Source: Clostridia bacterium | GTDB taxonomy: Bacteria; Bacillota; Clostridia; Christensenellales; Aristaeellaceae | Assembly (NCBI GenBank): GCA_017476605.1 | Contig: JAFUZM010000051.1 | Coordinates: 1-32,943, forward strand | Reading direction: 5' to 3' | Length of the DNA: 32,943 nucleotides | Shown: positions 1 to 7,735 of the stretch, piece by piece | How the letters are laid out: every line of letters begins with the position of its first letter | Position numbering within the stretch: the stretch's first letter is position 1 | Translations under genes and position numbers: made by a program | Notes under the pieces: generated by a model | Database searches by the model: none | Seen by the model: the letters and a program-made list of their open reading frames with translations, nothing else | Told to the model about the DNA's origin: nothing

Positions 1-2424
1 ATTCTGGCGGGCCTCAACGTGTTTCGGGGCAAGAACTACATTGTGTCCTATGCCACCATCAAGAATCCCGGTGCGCTGGCAAAGTTTTTTCTGACCAAGC
101 GCATCACCATCACCTTCCTGACGCCCTCCTATGTCCGCATGCTGGGCGGCAAGACCGGCCCGTTCCTGCGCATGCTGTTTGTGGGCAGCGAGCCTGCCAA
201 TAACCTGTATAACAAGAGTGTGAAGCTGATCAACATCTACGCTGCCAGTGAGAGCGGCTTTGCCGTGGGCGTGTTTCCGATTGATCGGGCCTATGATAGC
301 TGCCCCATCGGTCAGCCGGAAGTCGAGACGAAGATTACGCTGCTGGGCGAAGATGGGCAGGCGGTCAGAGACGGGGAGACCGGCGAGCTGTGTTTTGAAA
401 ATCCCTATGTGCGTGGCTATATCAACCTGCCGGAGGAAACGAAGAAGGCGTTTGTGCGCGGCGTCTATCATACTGGCGATCTGGCTACTCGGGATGCCGA
501 AGGCAGATTTGTGCTGCTGGGGCGCAGCGGCGACATGATCAAGATCAACGGTAACCGCATTGAGCCTGCGGAGATTGAAGCGGCGGTCAAGCAGGTGCTG
601 GGTATCGACTGGGCCGCGGCCAGGGGCTTTGAGAACGGGGACAAGAGCTATTTATGTGCCTATTACACTGCGGATGTTCAGGTGGATCCGAAACATATGC
701 GCGAGGAGCTGATGAAGCGCCTGCCTTATTACATGATCCCCGCCTTTTACATCAAGATCGACAAGGTGCCTCTGAAGGCCAGTGGCAAGCTGGATCGCAA
801 GGCCTTGCCTGCACCAAAGACGGAGGACTTCCGCAGCGACTATGTTGCACCTGCCAACGATGTGGAGAAAGCACTGTGTCACGGCATGGAGAAGGTTTTG
901 AAGCTCAATCAGGTGGGCATCCACGATGACTTTTATGAGATGGGCGGTGATTCTCTGGCTTCCATCCAGCTGATTACCGAGTGTGACCTGCCTGGCCTGA
1001 GTGCCAGTGAGATTTTCCGTGGGCGAACCCCGGAAAAGATTGCGGAGCTTTACGAGGAACTGCACGCGAAAGATGACGGTGTGAGCTCTGATGAAAAAAA
1101 TGCTGCGTCTATGGAGAAGGTGCATCCGCTGACCACCGAGCAGCTGTACATGATCGACTACCAGCTGTATACGCCCAACTCCACGATGTACAACCTGTAT
1201 TCGGTTTTGAAGGTGGATAAGGAGGTCTTTGACATGGATCGCCTGGCCGGGGCCGTGGCCGCTTCCATCAGGAACCATCCGGCACTGCTGACCACCTTTG
1301 CTTACAACGATGATGGAGAGCTGGTGCAGCGTTACACCCCTGAAATCTTCGAAGATATCCATGTGGAAAAGCTGTCGGAGTTCGAGTTCAAGTTCGTCAA
1401 GGACACGCTGGTGTTCCCCTTCAAGATCATCGGTGGCAAGCTGTACCGTTGCCGCGTGTTCGAGACGGAGAAGGCGGGGTACGTGTTTTTCGATGTGCAT
1501 CACAGCCTGTTCGACGGTACCAGTCTCAAGGTGTTCATGGGTGACGTGGGCAAAGCGTACATGGGTATGGAGCTGGACAAAGACTACTATTACCTGATGT
1601 TAAAGCGCCGGGAGGACGATACCCGTTCTGACTTCTATGAAGAATCGCGCCGGTACTTTGAAGGACGCTATGGCGGTGTGAACTGGTCCAGCTATCCCAC
1701 CATTGACCATGAATCCCGGGAAAATGCCATGGGCGAGCTGCTTGCACCGCTGGACATTGAGCAGCCTCAGATGAATGCCATGGAACGCGCTTATAAGATC
1801 AGTCGCAACGAGTTCTTCATCACCGCGGCAGCGCTGGCAATCTCCGTCTACAATAATGTCCCGGACATTAAGCTGTCCTGGATCTACAATGGTCGCGAGG
1901 ATGTGCAGATGATGAGCAGCGTGGGTCTGTTGTTCCGTGATCTGCCTGTGGGCATTCGCTTCAGGGAGGATCAAACGCTGCGTGAGGTATTCGCCGACGT
2001 GCACGAACAGGTGCAAAAGGGTATTGAGCACAGCTGTTATCCTTATGTGGACAGCCACAATCAGGTGGCAAACGGCGAATCGGCCTATCTCTTATACCAG
2101 CAGGACATCCGCGATATGGGCGGAATGGAGGGCTTTGATGTCCAGATGGTGGATGTGCGACAGAATCAGGCTGCTTCCCAGACGATCCTTGACATGGAGA
2201 TTCTGGATGGCGCGGATGGCTTGCAGCTGATGATCGACTTTGCCGCCAGCCGCTATGAGGAAGCCAGCATCGAGAAATTCAAGGACATCTATGTGAAGCT
2301 GGCCCAGATGATGCTTACCCACAACTCACAGAAGGATGTAACCATCCGGGAACTCAAGCAGAAGCTTGCAGATAAGAAAAACTTCTTTGAGACCATCGTC
2401 GGCATCTTTTCCAGAAAGAAGTGA
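1..2424 (+). CDS. Non-ribosomal peptide synthetase, C-terminal part (A-PCP-C), 5' truncated by window edge
   Basis: The reading frame is open from base 1, so the gene begins outside the window; 807 residues are visible. The first ~270 are the second half of an adenylation domain that activates an amino or aryl acid as its AMP ester: NIYAASESG (A5-like), GETGELCF (A6), YHTGDLA (A7), GRSGDMIKINGNRIEP (A8) and KASGKLDRKALP (A10). A peptidyl carrier domain follows, with GGDSL; the phosphopantetheine serine codon is at 952-954. The rest is a condensation domain with the catalytic HHxxxDG at about 1498-1518, reading HHSLFDG. No thioesterase or reductase domain follows, so the chain is released elsewhere or by the terminal C domain. 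The adenylation substrate cannot be read because the specificity region is incomplete. The MATE exporter 105 bases downstream is the likely partner. Confidence 0.93.
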   Translation: MLAGLNVFRGKNYIVSYATIKNPGALAKFFLTKRITITFLTPSYVRMLGGKTGPFLRMLFVGSEPANNLYNKSVKLINIYAASESGFAVGVFPIDRAYDSCPIGQPEVETKITLLGEDGQAVRDGETGELCFENPYVRGYINLPEETKKAFVRGVYHTGDLATRDAEGRFVLLGRSGDMIKINGNRIEPAEIEAAVKQVLGIDWAAARGFENGDKSYLCAYYTADVQVDPKHMREELMKRLPYYMIPAFYIKIDKVPLKASGKLDRKALPAPKTEDFRSDYVAPANDVEKALCHGMEKVLKLNQVGIHDDFYEMGGDSLASIQLITECDLPGLSASEIFRGRTPEKIAELYEELHAKDDGVSSDEKNAASMEKVHPLTTEQLYMIDYQLYTPNSTMYNLYSVLKVDKEVFDMDRLAGAVAASIRNHPALLTTFAYNDDGELVQRYTPEIFEDIHVEKLSEFEFKFVKDTLVFPFKIIGGKLYRCRVFETEKAGYVFFDVHHSLFDGTSLKVFMGDVGKAYMGMELDKDYYYLMLKRREDDTRSDFYEESRRYFEGRYGGVNWSSYPTIDHESRENAMGELLAPLDIEQPQMNAMERAYKISRNEFFITAAALAISVYNNVPDIKLSWIYNGREDVQMMSSVGLLFRDLPVGIRFREDQTLREVFADVHEQVQKGIEHSCYPYVDSHNQVANGESAYLLYQQDIRDMGGMEGFDVQMVDVRQNQAASQTILDMEILDGADGLQLMIDFAASRYEEASIEKFKDIYVKLAQMMLTHNSQKDVTIRELKQKLADKKNFFETIVGIFSRKK

Positions 2425-2434
2425 GGAGTCATGC

Positions 2435-2450
2435 CCATCGCGCGCGATGG
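2435..2450. repeat. Perfect 16-bp palindrome followed by TTTT
   Basis: CCATCGCGCGCGATGG is its own reverse complement, sits 10 bases after the NRPS stop codon and is followed directly by TTTT. It could be a weak terminator, an attenuator or a protein-binding palindrome between the NRPS and the MATE gene. The lack of a natural loop and the short T run argue against a strong terminator. A TTGACA lies at 2471-2476 but has no convincing -10 partner. Confidence 0.4.
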
Positions 2451-2528
2451 TTTTGTCGGGAAGCAGGTACTTGACATATGGCTTGGCGAATCAACTGATC
2501 CCAATGTACCTGCAGAGGAGGCATTACT

Positions 2529-3866
2529 TTGAATCAGGAAGCTGAACTCGGCCAGAGATTTACATTTTGGTCGCTGCTGAAATTCGTGTTCCCCAGCATC
2601 TTCACGTTCGTGTTCATCGCCATCTACCAGATGGTAGACGGCATCTTCATTGAGCGATTTGTAGGAGAAATGGCCATTTCCGCCATCAACCTGTTCTATC
2701 CCATCATCAGTCTGTTTATCGCCGTGGGGATCATGATCGGCACCGGCGGGAATGCGGTGATCGTGCGGAAAGTGGGTGAAGGCAGGCACAGGGAGGCAGG
2801 GGAGACATTTTCCCGGGTGATCGTATTTACGGTCATCCTCGGCATGGTCTGTACGACGGTGTGTCTTGTCTTTGCCGACCCGATCATGCGGCTGTGCGGT
2901 GCGACAGAGGGCACGATTGAGTATCTGCGGCCCTATTACATGACAATGTCTGCCTTCTCTATTGCCATACTGTTACAGTCGGAGCTGGGAATTCTCATCA
3001 TCGGTGAGGGCAAGACTGTGGTCGCTGCGGTTGTGATCATGATAGGCGGTGTGCTGAATTGCGTACTCGACTATGTGTTCATGCGCAACCTGAACATGGG
3101 CATTCGTGGTGCGGCTATCGCTACTGTGATCGGCTATTGCAGTACGATCATCTACGCAGTCTGGTTTTATATCATTGCCGGCAAGAGCTCCTACAGGCTG
3201 GAGCTGGCAAAGCCGGACATACGGGAGATCGGGCAGATTTGCTTTAACGGCTCATCGGACATGGTATCCAATCTGGCCCAGGGCGTGACGGTCTTGTTCA
3301 TGAACCATCTGGCCTACCGCTGTTATGGCGAGGTGGGCGTGAGTGCCCTGGCGGTAGTCACTTATGTGCAGGTATTCATCATGATGGTATTCATGGGCTT
3401 CACCTCCGCCGTGGAGCCAGTGTTCTCCTTCCACTATGGAAGCGGGAATGTTGAAATGCGCAAGCGGGTTTACAGACTGAGTATGTTGTGGAATGTTCTG
3501 CTGGGCGCCGTGTGCATGATACTGCTTTATTTCCTGAAAAAGCCGGTGGTTGGCATCTTTTTCATCCCGGAAACGGTATTTTACGAGATTGCAGAGAAGG
3601 GGTATCTGCTTTCGCTCCCCGCCTGCCTGTTTGTTGGTGTCAATATCTTTGGCTCTGGCCTGTTCACAGCTTTCTCGAACGGCTTTGTCTCCGGAGCACT
3701 CTCCTTCATCCGCACCTTTCTTGTACTGACGGCCTGCCTGTACGGCATGACGGCGCTGTTCGGTGGTACCGGCCTCTGGCTGGCTTGGCCCGTAGCGGAG
3801 CTGCTGAGCCTGTTTGTGACCTTGGCAGCCATTCAAAAATACCGTGAGCGATACAGGTATATCTAA
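2529..3866 (+). CDS. MATE family efflux transporter
   Basis: A 445-residue polytopic membrane protein with the usual length and about 12 hydrophobic segments of MATE (multidrug and toxin extrusion) antiporters. The N-terminus reads FVFPSIFTFVFIAIYQMVDG followed by IFIERFVG, typical of the first two helices of bacterial MATE proteins; these expel small molecules using Na+ or H+ gradients. Translation most likely starts at a TTG codon: AGGAGG at 2516-2521 lies 7 bases upstream and no in-frame ATG fits better. It follows the NRPS gene on the same strand after ~105 bases, so export of the NRPS product is a reasonable inference. The substrate itself cannot be read from the sequence. Confidence 0.93.
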   Translation: MNQEAELGQRFTFWSLLKFVFPSIFTFVFIAIYQMVDGIFIERFVGEMAISAINLFYPIISLFIAVGIMIGTGGNAVIVRKVGEGRHREAGETFSRVIVFTVILGMVCTTVCLVFADPIMRLCGATEGTIEYLRPYYMTMSAFSIAILLQSELGILIIGEGKTVVAAVVIMIGGVLNCVLDYVFMRNLNMGIRGAAIATVIGYCSTIIYAVWFYIIAGKSSYRLELAKPDIREIGQICFNGSSDMVSNLAQGVTVLFMNHLAYRCYGEVGVSALAVVTYVQVFIMMVFMGFTSAVEPVFSFHYGSGNVEMRKRVYRLSMLWNVLLGAVCMILLYFLKKPVVGIFFIPETVFYEIAEKGYLLSLPACLFVGVNIFGSGLFTAFSNGFVSGALSFIRTFLVLTACLYGMTALFGGTGLWLAWPVAELLSLFVTLAAIQKYRERYRYI

Positions 3867-3876
3867 GTGCTCATAA

Positions 3877-4006
3877 GTGGACGACAAGGAGAAGACCTTC
3901 GAATCTGATCTGACATTTCGGCGGCTGTATCTGCAGGAAGCAGACGCTGACGGGGGACGATATGGACAATGTGTATCAGAAATATGCAGAGAGTGTTTCT
4001 TCGTAG
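3877..4006 (+). pseudogene. Possible remnant of a small protein with a frameshift in a G run
   Basis: Between the MATE gene and the SH3 protein, a frame reads acidic, protein-like sequence (DDKEKTFESDLTFRRLYLQE) up to five Gs at 3952-3956. If one G is removed it continues as GDDMDNVYQKYAESVSS and stops at 4004-4006. There is no ribosome binding site and no recognisable family. It may be the tail of a decayed gene or chance. Confidence 0.22.
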
Positions 4007-4037
4007 CTGCTCATTGAGAAAATAGAGGTGAAACTAT

Positions 4038-5033
4038 ATGAAAAAGCTTACCCGGTTCGTGGTTCTGACGGCGTTGATTCTGTTCCTTGGCATCACTGGA
4101 GGTGGCTATGCAGAAATCCTTCCACCCTATGGCGAAGGACAAATCGGGGTTCAGGCGGTGATTCTCCCTGCAGAGCTGACGCTGTATGAGGAGCCCAGCC
4201 GTTCCTCCAAAGCAATAAAACAGCTGCAATACGGAGATCTTCTCATTGTAGTGAAGCAATTTGACGACTGGGCGGTTTGCACGCTTGGGGATTCCGAGGA
4301 CGCGCTTACAGGCTGGGTGGAGATGGACTATCTTGCAGTTGATCCGGCATGGTATCAGGCGGAGGAAGATACGCTGGTCTATGCCTGGGGGGATACATCT
4401 GCTCCTAAGGTTGCACTGCTTGGAAAAGATATGCGACTGGCTGTTTTGAGAACGGAAGGGAACTGGATCGTGGTCAGTCTCCATGGCGCAGCCGGATGGA
4501 TTCATTCCGAAAACAAAGTCGTAAGGCAGGATGGGGAACGGTTTGAAACCTCTATTATGCTGGAAGGCATGGAGGAAACTGTTCACTACGAACATATCGT
4601 CAATTCCAGCCTGGGAATCGAAATGGATTACAACTATGAAATCTTCCTTCGTCACAGTAACGCGAACAGTGAACGCTTCGTTTCTCTTTACGATGATCCT
4701 CAGCACCCCTTGAATTTTCTCGAGGTGACATTCATTGCTCAGGATGCTGAGGCTGTTGCTGCGGCCATCAGCGAATCTCTGTCTGGAACATATGAAATCA
4801 CTCGGGAGCCCTGCATTCTGAGAAATGCAGGCAATGGTACAGTGATTGACGCTTTACGCATGAAGGGCACCGATATGATGCCCGATCTGCTGCAGAGTGT
4901 GTATGTCATCCCGGAGGACAATGGCTGCATTGTGGCTACGATGTATTGTACTTTCGAAAGTGCCGAAGGCTTTGGCAGACAGATGAACGATATGCTCAAT
5001 ACACTCTGCTTTATGGACAGCCGGTCCAGGTAA
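4038..5033 (+). CDS. Secreted protein with two SH3-like (SH3b) repeats
   Basis: A 331-residue exported protein. The N-terminus is a classical signal peptide (MKKLTRFVVLTALILFLGI, cleavage after GGYA, no lipobox cysteine). Residues ~35-95 and ~110-160 look like bacterial SH3 domains: each has a variable strand, a xxG(D/K) turn and a closing GW motif (TGWVEMDYL, AGWIHSENKV). Such domains commonly bind cell wall or peptide ligands. The remaining ~170 residues form a domain I do not recognise, without an obvious catalytic motif. AGAGGTG at 4024-4030 supports the ATG at 4038. It heads a run of secreted and membrane genes on the + strand. A role at the cell surface is likely; the ligand is unknown. 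Confidence 0.8.
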   Translation: MKKLTRFVVLTALILFLGITGGGYAEILPPYGEGQIGVQAVILPAELTLYEEPSRSSKAIKQLQYGDLLIVVKQFDDWAVCTLGDSEDALTGWVEMDYLAVDPAWYQAEEDTLVYAWGDTSAPKVALLGKDMRLAVLRTEGNWIVVSLHGAAGWIHSENKVVRQDGERFETSIMLEGMEETVHYEHIVNSSLGIEMDYNYEIFLRHSNANSERFVSLYDDPQHPLNFLEVTFIAQDAEAVAAAISESLSGTYEITREPCILRNAGNGTVIDALRMKGTDMMPDLLQSVYVIPEDNGCIVATMYCTFESAEGFGRQMNDMLNTLCFMDSRSR

Positions 5034-5141
5034 AGCCCAATTGAGACAATTCTCTATTTCCGGAATCATAGCAGAAGAAAAAAATTACAGATATCCATAA
5101 AGAACAGCTAAAATTGTCATGTTTTTGGCCGAATTACTCTG

Positions 5142-5147
5142 TACAAT
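5142..5147 (+). promoter_or_regulatory. Candidate -10 element (TACAAT) upstream of the secreted helical protein
   Basis: TACAAT lies 51 bases before the start codon at 5199, in an AT-rich 165-bp gap. No good -35 hexamer sits at 16-18 bases; TTGTCA at 5114-5119 is too far away (22 bases). It is given as a weak candidate only. Confidence 0.3.
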
Positions 5148-5198
5148 AAAAATGCGTAGTTCTGGAAAGAACACGCAGACATGAAAGGAGCAAAATTT

Positions 5199-5999
5199 AT
5201 GAAGAAAATCATCAGCCTGATTCTGACTGCCATGCTGGTTGTCAGTCTAGTCGCCTCCGCGTATGCCGAAAGTGCCGTAGGATTCACCCCTACGGATGTC
5301 ATGCAATGGTATCTCGAGGATCTGGATGATGCGAATCCCACCGTTCAGTCTTCTTATATTGCCGCCCACCTGGTGGAAAACCTCGTATATGTGACTGGAC
5401 TTAATGCCAATGAAGAACAGCTAGATTCACTAGAGAGTATTATGAGTACCCTGCGTGAGGTATGGAATGATACAGAACTCAGCGATGAGCAGAGGCTGGG
5501 AATCCACTGCGTATATATCCTGAAAACATTGATCGTGCTTGCACAGGAATCGGATCCTTCGGGTACTTACAATGAGTTGCTTCAGGGTATCGTCGATGAC
5601 TACAATGAAGCAGATGCGACCATAAAGACCGCCGACATGCAGGCAGTGAACGCGTTATACACGTCCGTCAAGCTGGCTGCTCTTGTAGTAGAGGAGTGCT
5701 GCACATCCCAGGAGCAGATTGACCAGATTGAGGCAGGACTGAGCGAGCTGAACGCTGAGAGTAAGGCAGCATCGGTTGCGTATGATCATATGATCATCGG
5801 CACCAAGTGGCTGCGCAAGATGCTGGGTGCATTTGCGAAACTGAATAACCCGAACTGTGCTGACGCCATTGATCAGGAGAAGGAGCTCCGTGAAGGCATT
5901 GTCGCTGAGATGACTGAACCGATGGAGATTGTCAATCAGTACCTGACCAGCTCAATGTTTGTCCTGGGCTTGTTTACCGGCGACTACAGCCTGAACTGA
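5199..5999 (+). CDS. Secreted alpha-helical protein of unknown function
   Basis: A 266-residue protein with an N-terminal signal peptide (MKKIISLILTAMLVVSL, then ASAYA as cleavage site). The mature part is acidic and looks mainly helical, with stretches such as EEQLDSLESIMSTLREV and EQIDQIEAGLSELNAESKA that could form coiled coils or a helical bundle. An upstream in-frame ATG at 5181 is rejected because AAGGAG at 5185-5190 lies inside that extension and is 8 bases from the ATG at 5199. I do not recognise a family. It lies between the SH3-repeat protein and a DUF5684 membrane protein on the same strand. Secretion is well supported; function is open. Confidence 0.75.
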   Translation: MKKIISLILTAMLVVSLVASAYAESAVGFTPTDVMQWYLEDLDDANPTVQSSYIAAHLVENLVYVTGLNANEEQLDSLESIMSTLREVWNDTELSDEQRLGIHCVYILKTLIVLAQESDPSGTYNELLQGIVDDYNEADATIKTADMQAVNALYTSVKLAALVVEECCTSQEQIDQIEAGLSELNAESKAASVAYDHMIIGTKWLRKMLGAFAKLNNPNCADAIDQEKELREGIVAEMTEPMEIVNQYLTSSMFVLGLFTGDYSLN

Positions 6000-6083
6000 T
6001 GATTTGTGAGAGAAAAGACACAATTGCACCTGAAAAATGGATAAGGCCAGGCTGCATTGTGACAAAGGAAGGAATCTGATCTT

Positions 6084-6611
6084 ATGACTATTGTGTTTGC
6101 ATCCGCGATGGCTGAGGAGGCTGCGGAACTGGCTCAGGCACTGGAAGGCGCCAGCAAGGAGGAGGTCCTTCTTGCTGGCACCATTGCCGGTGCAGCTCTG
6201 AGTGTCATTAGCATGATCAGCATCGTCTGGTTTATTGTGGAGATCATTGGTAACTGGAAAATCTTCACAAAGGCCGGCATTGCCGGCTGGAAGTCTATCA
6301 TTCCAATTTATTCCGATTATGTGGAGTATGATCTTTGCTGGAAGGGCATCTTTGGTTTGATCGCCTCCATCTTCTTGACCTATGTGAATTACTGCTTCAC
6401 TTACGTCAAGAGCATGCCGAACTGGCAGACGATTCTGGTAGCTGTCTTGGGTGTTGTCGCCCTGGTGCTGAGCTTCAAACAAGCCATGAAGCTGTCCAAA
6501 GCCTTTGGCAAAGGGACAGGTTTTGGCATTGGCCTGTTCCTGCTCGGCCCCATCTTCCGTCTGATCCTGGGTTATGGCAGCGCTCGATATGTAGGTCATC
6601 CGGACCGCTAA
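6084..6611 (+). CDS. DUF5684-type integral membrane protein
   Basis: A 175-residue protein with about four hydrophobic segments. It carries the hallmark of DUF5684 proteins: the motif GWKSIIPIYSDYVEYDLCWK after the first helix, followed by hydrophobic spans and the C-terminal sequence FGKGTGFGIGLFLLGPIF. Many members are small membrane proteins of unknown role, some near signal peptidases or secreted proteins. Start ATG at 6084 is preceded by AAGGAAGG around 6064-6071. The acidic N-terminal stretch (AEEAAELAQALEGASKEE) before the first helix is unusual. The gene is followed by a strong intrinsic terminator at 6629-6688, so it ends this transcription unit. Confidence 0.85.
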   Translation: MTIVFASAMAEEAAELAQALEGASKEEVLLAGTIAGAALSVISMISIVWFIVEIIGNWKIFTKAGIAGWKSIIPIYSDYVEYDLCWKGIFGLIASIFLTYVNYCFTYVKSMPNWQTILVAVLGVVALVLSFKQAMKLSKAFGKGTGFGIGLFLLGPIFRLILGYGSARYVGHPDR

Positions 6612-6628
6612 GGATCACTTTTTAATGC

Positions 6629-6688
6629 GGAGACAGCCCATCTGCTCTGAGGATGAATGCCTGCGGGGGATGGCCTGTCTCCTTTTTT
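6629..6688 (+). terminator. Intrinsic terminator after the DUF5684 gene
   Basis: GGAGACAGCCCATC at 6629-6642 pairs with GATGGCCTGTCTCC at 6669-6682 (13 of 14 positions, one C-C mismatch) and is followed by TTTTTT. This is a textbook Rho-independent terminator 17 bases after the stop codon. Confidence 0.9.
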
Positions 6689-6874
6689 GCTAAGTCTGGC
6701 CATATGACGAAAACAAGCGGCCCACTCAGTGGCTTGAAATAATGGTTGGCAAGATGTTTTGCCTGATTCGGACATAGAGGATCGGGCAACCGGAATGGAG
6801 CGGAGAAGGCGATACATGAGAGGCATGCGTTTCGCTGGATTCTGTGTATCGCGATAAAGAATAAGGAGGCAATG

Positions 6875-7696
6875 ATGATTCATTTTTTTCGCAAGCACAC
6901 AGTAGTCGCATGGGCTTTGTCAGTCCTGCTGAGCTTTGTGATTCTGATTGGATTCATGCTCATTGGTGATTCTGATGGCATCAATATTCTTTCGTACTGC
7001 GTCACCAATCTGATGCTGTGCTTTTTTCTATACGCGATTTCAGGAAAGAAGACCTTTGAACGATGCGGCAGTCAGATGGGATATGTGCTCAGGAATGGCT
7101 GGCCCGTGTTGATCTTTCCATTTATATTCTTCGCCTTTGGTATCGTCGGAATATTTTCAAATGGCGCTCAGATGAACACCAACTGGCCCATCCGACTGGG
7201 CAGTGGGATCATTCTGATGATGCTCGCGGGCATCAGCGAAGAACTGGGATACCGGGCGGTCGCCTGCGACGCTCTCCTGCCGAAGCTTCGGAATACGCGT
7301 CATCCATTTCTCTATACCGCAGCCATTTCCGGAGTGGTTTTTGGCGTAAGTCACGTGATTCTGGGCGGCTTCGATGGTTGGCTGAGCGTAGTGCTTGCGG
7401 TTCTCAAGGTCTGTACGACAGCGGTATTCGGCGCGTCAATGATGATTCTGTATTGGAAGACCCGAAACGTGCTTGCGATTGGCATACTGCACGGCGCATA
7501 TGATTTGCTGCCGATGATCTTTGATTATCTGTTTGTTACAGAAGCGGCAACTGAGTACAGTGGGTATAGCAGCGGAGATATGGGCTCAATGGTCATTTAC
7601 CTGATCCAGCTTGTGGTAGATTTGCTTGTGTTGCGACACATATACAAAAAGGTTGGCACGACAATCAATTACCAGGAAGTACTTAAGAATTGGTAG
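6875..7696 (+). CDS. CPBP family intramembrane metalloprotease (CAAX/Abi-like)
   Basis: A ~273-residue polytopic membrane protein. The three CPBP (Rce1-like) motifs are all present: EELGYR with the glutamate pair at about residues 122-123, FGVSHVILGG with His ~160, and GILHGAYD with His ~206. These residues form the metal site of this intramembrane glutamic/metallo-protease family, which in Firmicutes includes bacteriocin self-immunity proteins and processing proteases. AGGAGG at 6864-6869 gives better spacing (5 bases) to the ATG at 6875 than to the one at 6872. The M13 endopeptidase follows after about 40 bases, so the two are likely co-transcribed. The substrate is unknown. A link to the upstream NRPS/MATE pair is only speculation. 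Confidence 0.88.
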   Translation: MIHFFRKHTVVAWALSVLLSFVILIGFMLIGDSDGINILSYCVTNLMLCFFLYAISGKKTFERCGSQMGYVLRNGWPVLIFPFIFFAFGIVGIFSNGAQMNTNWPIRLGSGIILMMLAGISEELGYRAVACDALLPKLRNTRHPFLYTAAISGVVFGVSHVILGGFDGWLSVVLAVLKVCTTAVFGASMMILYWKTRNVLAIGILHGAYDLLPMIFDYLFVTEAATEYSGYSSGDMGSMVIYLIQLVVDLLVLRHIYKKVGTTINYQEVLKNW

Positions 7697-7735
7697 GTCA
7701 AATGACAGGAAACACTTGTGGGAGGCAAAACGGTG

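Noticed and set aside
6809..6852. Inverted repeat GCGATACA/TGTATCGC upstream of the CPBP gene as a riboswitch or terminator
   Set aside because: It is only 8 bp with a 28-nt loop, with no T run and no conserved riboswitch features.
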